In this document: in pieces, positions 40,132-45,524 of the stretch | How positions within the stretch are numbered: the stretch's first letter is position 1 | Layout: each line of letters begins with the position of its first letter | Assembly (NCBI RefSeq): GCF_021568775.1 | Contig: NZ_JAKGSG010000031.1 | Coordinates: 1-45,524 of the forward strand | DNA from: Antribacter soli | GTDB taxonomy: Bacteria > Actinomycetota > Actinomycetes > Actinomycetales > Cellulomonadaceae | Direction of reading: 5' to 3' | DNA: 45,524 nt | Made by a program: the position numbers and the translations under genes | The notes under the pieces: generated by a model | The model's database searches: none | The model's input: only the letters and a program-made list of their open reading frames with translations | Told to the model about the DNA's origin: nothing

Positions 40132-40151
40132 TTTCGGTCGACCGACAGATA
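40132..40151. promoter_or_regulatory. Operator 2 for the TetR regulator, before the symporter gene
   Basis: TTTCGGTCGACCGACAGATA lies 33 bases upstream of the symporter ATG and matches operator 1 at 16 of 20 positions. Its core TCGGTCGACCGA is a perfect palindrome. An additional TTTCTGT half-site occurs at 40206-40212. The rest of the gap to 40389 holds one 7-bp hairpin (GGCGGTC at 40320-40326 with GACCGCC at 40330-40336) ahead of the GAF-ANTAR gene and a possible TACCGT -10 at 40304-40309. Confidence 0.75.
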
Positions 40152-40389
40152 TTGCTCACCATTGAGCCGCACACGTGTTACGGCCAGCCTCGCCTGGATG
40201 ACACGTTTCTGTTAAAACCGGCCGAAACTGGCGGCCCCCGAGCACCCGAGCGGCGCGAGGCAGGGGCCCGACAGCCTGGCCGTGCGTGGTGGGGCAGGCG
40301 GCGTACCGTGTGGAGTCCGGGCGGTCTCGGACCGCCACTCGCTGACACGGTCGGTCGCCGCGACGGCCGACCAGAAGTGGACGGATGCC

Positions 40390-41067
40390 ATGGCCATCTC
40401 GAGCTACCCGCACGAGTTCGCCATCCGGGCCGCCACGGTTCTCGGTTCCAAGATCGAGGCGAGCATCACGGTCCGCCAGCACGGCCTGACGGTACGTGCG
40501 GGCAGCAGCACCGACGCCGCGGCCCGGTGCGACCAGGTCGAGGCGATGGCCGGCGCCGGACCGTGCATCGACGCGATGGATCAGGTCGTCGCCCAGATCG
40601 TTCCCGAGATCGCATCGGAGTCGCGCTGGGAGGCCTGGCGCACGAAGGCCGCCGAGGAGGGATTCACGTCCGCGCTCGCCGTGCCGGCACTGGTGACCCC
40701 TGGCGTCGCGGTCGCGCTGAACCTCTACTCGCGCTCCGCGGACCCGTGGACGGCCGAGCTGCTCACCGCGGCGGACGCCTACGCCCACCTGACCGCATCA
40801 GCGGTGCGGCTGCGGTTCGAGCTGGCCGAGGTCGAGGACGCCGCAATCGGCGTCTACCGGACGATGTCCGAGACGATCGCCACCGAGCGCGCGGTGGGCG
40901 CCATCATGCAGACCAACCAGTGCACCGAGGAGGATGCCCGCCGCATCCTCGACTCCGCCGCCCGGAACCGCTCGGTGACCCGGCGGGAGGTCGCCGAGAC
41001 GATCCTGCGGGCGCTCGTGGTCCCCGACGAAGGGCCCGGGGCCGCGCCGCTCAGCCGTGGATCGTGA
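40390..41067 (+). CDS. GAF and ANTAR domain RNA-binding regulator
   Basis: A 225-residue cytoplasmic protein. Residues about 5-160 form a GAF sensory domain (GAGPCIDAMD, RWEAWRTKAAEEGFTSALAVPAL, ALNLYSRSADPWTAE). Residues about 165-215 are an ANTAR domain (ERAVGAIMQTNQCTEEDARRIL), a three-helix module that binds paired RNA hairpins and prevents transcription termination. The ATG at 40390 follows a weak GGACGG; a longer frame from 40282 overlaps a hairpin and promoter-like bases and is not preferred. It diverges from the symporter gene. ANTAR proteins control amide and nitrate assimilation in other bacteria, so a nitrogen role is possible but unproven. Its 3' end overlaps the VOC gene by 17 bases. 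Confidence 0.9.
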   Translation: MAISSYPHEFAIRAATVLGSKIEASITVRQHGLTVRAGSSTDAAARCDQVEAMAGAGPCIDAMDQVVAQIVPEIASESRWEAWRTKAAEEGFTSALAVPALVTPGVAVALNLYSRSADPWTAELLTAADAYAHLTASAVRLRFELAEVEDAAIGVYRTMSETIATERAVGAIMQTNQCTEEDARRILDSAARNRSVTRREVAETILRALVVPDEGPGAAPLSRGS

Positions 41068-41410
41068 CGGTGTAGCCGTCGAGATCCTTGAAGGCGAAGG
41101 TCAGACCGAACGGACCGTCGAAGGGCGGCACGGCGATCGTGACGCCTCCCTTGACGAGCCGATCGTGCAGCGACTGCGCGTCGTCCGCCTTCATCCAGAG
41201 GGCCACGCCGAGGCCGGGATCGCCCGCGTCCAGGTCCACGCCCGGCAGAGGCTCCCGCACGGCGAAAGCGACCGTCTCGGTGGTGAAAACCACCGCGTGC
41301 GGCGGCGCCGTGGGCGCGCGGTGCAGTCCCAGGTTCTGCTCGTAGAACGCGGCGGCGCGCTCGACGTCCCGCACCTGCAGGGCGACGAAGGAAGGTCCGG
41401 TGACAGTCAT
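41051..41410 (-). CDS. VOC family (glyoxalase/bleomycin resistance-like) protein
   Basis: A 119-residue protein with two beta-alpha-beta-beta-beta repeats of the vicinal oxygen chelate fold. The first repeat is FVALQVRDVERAAAFYEQNLGL; the second is GVALWMKADDAQSLHDRLV, ending in FAFKDLDGYTVTIHG, the usual C-terminal 'D-P-D-G' type strand. Members include metal-dependent dioxygenases, glyoxalases and drug-binding resistance proteins; the function here is not predictable. The ATG at 41410 diverges from a MarR regulator across a gap with two matching operators, which suggests that the MarR protein controls it. Confidence 0.88.
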   Translation of the reverse strand: MTVTGPSFVALQVRDVERAAAFYEQNLGLHRAPTAPPHAVVFTTETVAFAVREPLPGVDLDAGDPGLGVALWMKADDAQSLHDRLVKGGVTIAVPPFDGPFGLTFAFKDLDGYTVTIHG

Positions 41411-41429
41411 GATGGTTCCCGTTCTGGTG

Positions 41430-41470
41430 TGTCAGGTTGTTGACATGGATTCTGTGTCAGAATATTGACA
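41430..41470. promoter_or_regulatory. Tandem MarR operators in the VOC/marR divergent promoter
   Basis: Two 16-bp inverted repeats of the form TGTCA-N6-TGACA lie at 41430-41445 (TGTCAGGTTGTTGACA) and 41455-41470 (TGTCAGAATATTGACA), 25 bases apart centre to centre. TTGACA at 41440-41445 with TATTGA at 41463-41468 (17-base spacer) forms a good promoter toward marR, overlapped by both sites. Autorepression and control of the VOC gene are inferred. Confidence 0.72.
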
Positions 41471-41946
41471 TGAGTCAAGTCGAGGTGGTCGGACGACTGG
41501 ATGAGTCGGTGGGATACCTGCTCAAGCAGGCCGCGTCGGCCCTGCGTGGCGCCATGGACGCAGAGCTGCGTGCCTTGGAGCTGAGCGTTCCCCAGTACTC
41601 CTGCCTGGAGCTGCTGCACCAACGCGAGGAGCTCTCGAACGCCGAGCTGGCGCGCGGGGCTTTCGTCACCCGGCAGTCGATGAATCTCGTGCTGCGGGGC
41701 CTGGAGAAGCGCGGCCTGCTCACCCGTCCGACCACGGCGGCAACGGGACGTGCCAGGCCGGCGGAGCTCACCGAAGCAGGGCGAGAGCTGCATCATCAGG
41801 CCAGCGTGCTCGTCAGGGCGGTGGAGCAGCAGATGCTCTCGGCTCTCACCGCTGCGCAGGAAGACTCGCTCCGATCGGGTCTCCACGAGTGCATCACGGG
41901 TCTCGCCGACCCGGACGCGAACGGTCCCGGCGGACCGTCCCTGTAA
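41470..41946 (+). CDS. MarR-family transcriptional regulator
   Basis: A 158-residue winged-helix regulator. The recognition region is SNAELARGAFVTRQSMNLVLRGLEKRGLL followed by the wing TAATGRARPAELTEAG, both typical of MarR. N- and C-terminal helices form the dimer interface. The ATG at 41470 is the conventional start, but it coincides with the last base of the second operator. The visible promoter (TTGACA-17-TATTGA) would start transcription near 41475, so GTG 41485 is an alternative start. The longer frame from 41437 is rejected because it spans the operators. It probably represses itself and the divergent VOC gene. Confidence 0.9.
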   Translation: MSQVEVVGRLDESVGYLLKQAASALRGAMDAELRALELSVPQYSCLELLHQREELSNAELARGAFVTRQSMNLVLRGLEKRGLLTRPTTAATGRARPAELTEAGRELHHQASVLVRAVEQQMLSALTAAQEDSLRSGLHECITGLADPDANGPGGPSL

Positions 41947-41975
41947 CCGGTCCCGCTGCTGGTTATCCTCTGGGG

Positions 41976-42602
41976 GTGACCTCACGCGGCTCGTGGAAGA
42001 CCGTCACCCATGACTGGTCGGCGACGGTGGATCACGACCACCTCGCAGACATCCGCGCCCGGGCGTCGACGCTCGCGCCGGACCTCGCGCACCTGGTGCT
42101 CGAGGTGCTCGCCTATGCCGCCGAGGAGGCCGAGGCGCGCGGTGGTGGCCGCGCCGTCGTCACGCACCATCGCGACGGGACCGTCTCGGTCGCCGACGAC
42201 GGGCGAGGCACGGACACCCGCCCGGACGGCGGCCGCGCCGTACGCAAGCCGATCATGGCCACCCGCGACGTCCGGTTCTTCGACACCCCCGAACCGCCCG
42301 TCCTGCCCGACGGCGTCGCGCGCCGCGGCATGTCCGTGGTCGCCGCGCTCAGCACCCGGCTGGTCCACCTGAACCGCCGTGCGGACGGCGCCTGGACGCA
42401 GGCCTACGAGCGCGGCGTACCGGTCACCGGGCTCGACCCGGTCCCGGCGGACGGCTCGACGGGCACCACCGTGACGTTCCTTCCCGACCGTACGCTCGTG
42501 CCCCTGACAAGCCTGGGGCCCGACCAGCTGCGGCGAGTGGCCGGGGCGTTCGGCGGCCAGATGCTCCAGGTCGTCGTCCACCTGGCCGACGGCGACGAAT
42601 GA
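41976..42602 (+). CDS. Stand-alone GyrB-like GHKL ATPase domain protein
   Basis: A 208-residue protein equivalent to the N-terminal ATPase domain of DNA gyrase B only. VADDGRGTDTR matches the ATP-binding G1 box and RRGMSVVAALSTRLVHLNRR corresponds to the lid-strand region; GTTVTFLPDRT matches the GTxVxFxPD block. The N-box reads HLVLEVLAYAAEEAE: the catalytic Glu is kept, but the Mg-coordinating Asn (EVVDN in gyrase) is replaced by Tyr. Transducer, topoisomerase and QRDR parts are absent. The GTG at 41976 lies six bases after a TATCCT -10-like hexamer, suggesting a leaderless transcript. Related stand-alone proteins occur in actinobacteria; no function is established. It may bind nucleotide without hydrolysing it. 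Confidence 0.82.
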   Translation: MTSRGSWKTVTHDWSATVDHDHLADIRARASTLAPDLAHLVLEVLAYAAEEAEARGGGRAVVTHHRDGTVSVADDGRGTDTRPDGGRAVRKPIMATRDVRFFDTPEPPVLPDGVARRGMSVVAALSTRLVHLNRRADGAWTQAYERGVPVTGLDPVPADGSTGTTVTFLPDRTLVPLTSLGPDQLRRVAGAFGGQMLQVVVHLADGDE

Positions 42603-42627
42603 GATGACGACAGGTGAGATGGCAGCC

Positions 42628-43539
42628 ATGCGGACGACGTTGACGACAGGCATTCCCAGCCCGCCCCTGGAGTGGTCCGCGATCCACCTGGGTCCGCTCA
42701 CCATCCACGTGTACGCGCTGTGCCTCCTCGCCGGGATGGCGGCGGCGGTCGTGATCACGCAGCGGCGGCTGTCGCCTCGTGGCGGGCCTGACGGCGTCGT
42801 GATCGACATTGCGATCTGGGCGATACCGCTCGGCCTGGTCGGCGCGCGGATCTACCACGTCCTGACCCATCCGGACGACTACTTCTACGCCGGCGCCGAC
42901 CTGTGGGACGTGGTGCGGATCTGGGACGGTGGCAACGCGCTGTACGGGTCGCTGATCGGTGGTGCGGTCGGTGCGTGGATCGGGTGCCGGCGGGCGGGTA
43001 TCCGCCTGGCGTCCTTCGCCGATGCGCTGGCCCCGGGCCTGCTCGTGGCGCAGGCCGTGGGCCGTCTGGGCAACTACGTGAACCAGGAGCTGTTCGGGCG
43101 CCCGACGACGTTGCCGTGGGGCCTGGAGATCGACGCGAACGCGCCGATGTTCCCCGACGACACGCCTGCCGGCACGGTGTTCCACCCGCTGTTCCTCTAC
43201 GAGATGGTCTGGAACGTCGCCGGGGCGATGGTGCTGCTGGCCCTGGACCGCCGGTTCGGGCTGCGCTGGGGGCGGCTCTTCGGGCTCTACCTGGTCTGGT
43301 ACGGGCTCGGCCGCAGCTGGCTGGAGCTGATCCGCATCGACCCCACCAGTGGTTCGTGGCTGGGCATCCCGGCCAACCTCTGGACGTCCGTCCTGGTGAT
43401 CACGCTGGGCCTCGTGATCTTCCTCGTGCAGGGGCGCCGGCACCCGGAACCCGAGGGCTCGGTGCACCTCCCGGGCAGAGAACCGGTGCCTGGGCCGGAG
43501 CGTTCGGACGACGCAGAGGCGCCCGCGACGGATTCCTGA
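42628..43539 (+). CDS. lgt: Prolipoprotein diacylglyceryl transferase
   Basis: A 303-residue, seven-helix membrane enzyme that transfers diacylglycerol from phosphatidylglycerol to the lipobox cysteine of prolipoproteins. The signature GRLGNYVNQELFGRPT is present, as are HVYALCLLAGM in the first helix, YHVLTHPDDY, WDGGNALYGSLIGG and HPLFLYE with the later LIRIDPT. The C-terminal tail after about 270 is hydrophilic and acidic. The ATG at 42628 is preferred, with AGGTGAG nine bases upstream; ATG 42604 or 42619 would add eight or three residues. It starts 25 bases after the GyrB-like gene. Such a copy would serve lipoproteins such as the ferric-binding protein here; whether it is the only lgt is unknown. 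Confidence 0.93.
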   Translation: MRTTLTTGIPSPPLEWSAIHLGPLTIHVYALCLLAGMAAAVVITQRRLSPRGGPDGVVIDIAIWAIPLGLVGARIYHVLTHPDDYFYAGADLWDVVRIWDGGNALYGSLIGGAVGAWIGCRRAGIRLASFADALAPGLLVAQAVGRLGNYVNQELFGRPTTLPWGLEIDANAPMFPDDTPAGTVFHPLFLYEMVWNVAGAMVLLALDRRFGLRWGRLFGLYLVWYGLGRSWLELIRIDPTSGSWLGIPANLWTSVLVITLGLVIFLVQGRRHPEPEGSVHLPGREPVPGPERSDDAEAPATDS

Positions 43540-43606
43540 GCCGACGGCGGGGCGCACCCGGGCGGTGCGCTAGCGTGCGTCCCTGATGTCCAGCTCAGGA
43601 GGATTC

Positions 43607-45403
43607 GTGACTTCGACCGGCGTGCGCGACGACCTCGGGCTGCGGCCCCATGTCGAGGCCTTGGCGCACCTTGTCACGGCGCGCACGGCGCCGCCGTCGT
43701 ACGCCATAGCCGTCCTGGGCGAGTGGGGAGGCGGCAAGTCCGCGTTCCTGCGGCGCCTGCAGGCGCAGGTCGAGGCGCGGGCCGCCTCGGGCGACCCAGA
43801 GGCTGTGGCGTCGGTGCGGGTCGTCCGGTGGAACGCATGGGCGCACGGCGAGACCTCCGTGATGGTCGGGATCGTCAAGAAGGTCGTCGCCGCGCTGCGC
43901 GGCGAGGACGTGACCGCACGCCGTCGCGGGCCCCTCGACGCCCGGCTGCGGGCCCGGCGTCGCACCGCGACGACGAACCGAGCCGAGCGCATGCGTGCGC
44001 GGGCCGTCCGGCTCGACCACCGGATCGAGGCCGCCGAGGACGCGAGCGTTCTCGGCACCGTCCTGCACCAGGCCCGGGTGCTCCTCCTGCTGCCGTGGGC
44101 GCTGTTCCGAAGCGGGTGGCGCCGGGCGCTGCCGCTCGCCGTCGTGCTCGTGGTCGCCGTGCTGCTCGTCGCCGGGCCGGCGCTCCTGCCCGTCGTCGAG
44201 CCCGAGGTCGCAACCTTGTACGCCGAGTCAGGCACCTGGGTCAGAGGGTTGCTCGCCTCGTCGGGCGTCGTGGCGGCGCTGACGGCGCTCGTCGCGGGCT
44301 ACCGCAGCCGCGTGGCCGAGCTGGACCCGCTGCGCACCGGCATGGTCGGCACGCTGGCGCAGCTCGTCCAGGTCACCTTCGACCAGGAGAGCGCCAAGGC
44401 GGAGGCGCGGCTCGCCGAGCTCGACGCCGAGGACGCCATCGACGGCCTGTCCACCCTCCTGCACGACGAGGACCACCAGGGCCGCCTGGAGCGCGCCCAC
44501 GGGTTCGTCGGAAACCTGCGGGACGATCTCGGGACGTTCGCCGACCAGCTCGCCCAGGCCGAGGAGTACCTGCGACGCCCGGGCGACACCGACGCCGACG
44601 GCCGGGTCGAGCGGATCGTGCTCCACGTCGACGACCTCGACCGATGCCCGCCCGACCGGGTCGTCGACGTGCTGCAGGCCCTCACGCTGCTGCTGTCGAC
44701 GAGCCTGTTCGTCATCGTGGTCGCCGCCGACCCACGGACCCTGCGGCACGCGCTCGAACGCGACGTCGCGGCAGCCACGCACCTGGAGGGCAGCGCGGCC
44801 GGGGCGCTCGACCACCTCGACGCCCTCTTCCGGGTGCCCTACGCGCTCCCCCGCCTCGTGCCTCCGGTCAGCGGCCGCTACCTCCTGCGGACCGCCGCCG
44901 ACCAGGGTCTCCTACCGCATGACCTGGCCCTTGGCCCGGGCGACGACGACGCCCCGGCCGGACGTCCGCCGTCGGCCACCCTGAACGCTCAGGAGGCGGA
45001 CCTCCTGGCGCTGGTGTGCGAGGCCGTGACCACGCCGCGGGCGGCGAAGAAGCTGCTCACGCTGTACCAGCTGGTCCGGTACGCGACCGGGCCCGACGGC
45101 GACCCGCGGCCCGCCGCCCTCCTGCTTGCCCTGCTCGTGGGCGCGCCCGAGCAGACCGCGCAGCTTCTCGGCGAGCTCGATGACCGGGCCGACGCGGCGC
45201 ACCTCGCCGCCGTGATCGAGGCCCTGGGCGGCCAGCACGCGGCCGCAAGCCACGAGCGGTGCGCCACGTGCGCGGCCTGGAGGCGGATGCACGGCGTCGC
45301 GGAGCGCGCAGTCGCCGCAGGAGTCCCGGCCGAGGTGGGCAGCTACCGCGCGTGGGCGCGCGAGGTGGCGCGGTTCAGCTTCCACACGACGGAGCGGCAC
45401 TGA
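43607..45403 (+). CDS. KAP-type P-loop NTPase with two inserted membrane segments
   Basis: A 598-residue NTPase. Walker A is GEWGGGKSAF (about residues 38-47) and Walker B is VLHVDDLDRCPPD (about 345-357), both in the KAP-family form, in which the NTPase is interrupted by a membrane-spanning insertion. Hydrophobic stretches at about 165-200 and 220-238 are the predicted hairpin. The family includes PifA, which blocks phage T7, and other membrane-bound STAND-like ATPases; most members are uncharacterised. GTG 43607 is chosen because AGGAGG lies four bases before it; ATG 43586 would add seven residues. No toxin, nuclease or phage gene neighbours it, so a defence role is only possible. Confidence 0.87.
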   Translation: MTSTGVRDDLGLRPHVEALAHLVTARTAPPSYAIAVLGEWGGGKSAFLRRLQAQVEARAASGDPEAVASVRVVRWNAWAHGETSVMVGIVKKVVAALRGEDVTARRRGPLDARLRARRRTATTNRAERMRARAVRLDHRIEAAEDASVLGTVLHQARVLLLLPWALFRSGWRRALPLAVVLVVAVLLVAGPALLPVVEPEVATLYAESGTWVRGLLASSGVVAALTALVAGYRSRVAELDPLRTGMVGTLAQLVQVTFDQESAKAEARLAELDAEDAIDGLSTLLHDEDHQGRLERAHGFVGNLRDDLGTFADQLAQAEEYLRRPGDTDADGRVERIVLHVDDLDRCPPDRVVDVLQALTLLLSTSLFVIVVAADPRTLRHALERDVAAATHLEGSAAGALDHLDALFRVPYALPRLVPPVSGRYLLRTAADQGLLPHDLALGPGDDDAPAGRPPSATLNAQEADLLALVCEAVTTPRAAKKLLTLYQLVRYATGPDGDPRPAALLLALLVGAPEQTAQLLGELDDRADAAHLAAVIEALGGQHAAASHERCATCAAWRRMHGVAERAVAAGVPAEVGSYRAWAREVARFSFHTTERH

Positions 45404-45442
45404 CCTGGTGGACGAACGGTCGGCCGAACGGTCGCGCCAAGA

Positions 45443-45476
45443 GCGGCCGCCCTCCCGAGGTCGGGCGGGCGGCCGC
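45443..45476 (+). terminator. Strong terminator hairpin after the KAP gene
   Basis: GCGGCCGCCC (45443-45452) pairs with GGGCGGCCGC (45467-45476). Inside, CCCGA (45454-45458) pairs with TCGGG (45461-45465), giving a 15-bp stem with a single T/C mismatch. It follows the KAP gene stop by 40 bases. The last 48 bases of the window show no feature. Confidence 0.75.
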
Positions 45477-45524
45477 ACGGCGGTGGAACTCGCGCCTAGA
45501 CGGTGAACCCCACCCTACGCAGCA

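Overview
The window is about 45.5 kb of very GC-rich DNA. Genes are densely packed, many overlap by four bases (ATGA/GTGA), GTG starts are common, and several genes look leaderless. Protein content points to an actinobacterium, probably a polysaccharide-degrading Micrococcales of the Cellulomonadaceae/Promicromonosporaceae type: large secreted GH43 enzymes, WS/DGAT, IdeR-type iron control, ANTAR and LuxR/HD proteins. The genus is an inference. I see no tRNA, rRNA, CRISPR array, insertion sequence or prophage. No gene-free stretch exceeds 300 bases. The first 78 bases end in a 43-base C homopolymer that is probably a contig-end artefact.

Layout. 90-1607: a short threonyl-tRNA synthetase without editing domains (minus strand), preceded by what reads as a classical attenuator: a 16-residue leader peptide with three consecutive Thr codons and a strong terminator hairpin. 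1607-5401 (minus): a four-gene lipid cluster (GyrI-like ligand-binding protein, lipase-maturation-factor-like membrane protein, WS/DGAT acyltransferase, unknown protein). 5588-10459: a secreted protein carrying two GH43 catalytic modules and two duplicated LamG modules. 10491-13366: an HD-domain/LuxR regulator followed by an MFS transporter. 13562-20457: an iron-box-controlled divergent locus with a compact Sfp-type PPTase on one side. On the other side are a fused adenylation/carrier/membrane-acyltransferase protein and a complete Fbp-type ferric ABC transporter. 20414-24526 (minus): a membrane acyltransferase and pyruvate phosphate dikinase. 24672-28448 (minus): a second secreted GH43 protein resembling exo-beta-1,3-galactanases. 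28563-30937: an MpaB/DUF2236 protein and a VanY-type peptidase. 31072-40099: an ATP- and biotin-dependent urea or, more likely, guanidine assimilation cluster (two DUF1989 proteins, biotin carboxylase, allophanate hydrolase) with a TetR regulator and a sodium:solute symporter. A near-identical 20-bp operator lies before both the catabolic operon and the symporter. 40390-45403: GAF-ANTAR protein, VOC protein and MarR regulator with paired operators, a GyrB-like ATPase, Lgt and a KAP-type NTPase.

How the parts work together. The two GH43 genes would together attack arabinose-decorated beta-1,3-galactan; they share a TGTTAACG operator half-site just upstream. In the nitrogen cluster, the symporter would bring in substrate, the carboxylase and DUF1989 proteins would convert it to allophanate, and the hydrolase would release ammonia and CO2. 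The most unusual system is the iron-regulated one. A single-module NRPS-like enzyme has its carrier domain joined directly to an integral-membrane acyltransferase. It sits in one operon with ferric-ion import genes and opposite its own PPTase. I do not recognise this as a characterised pathway.
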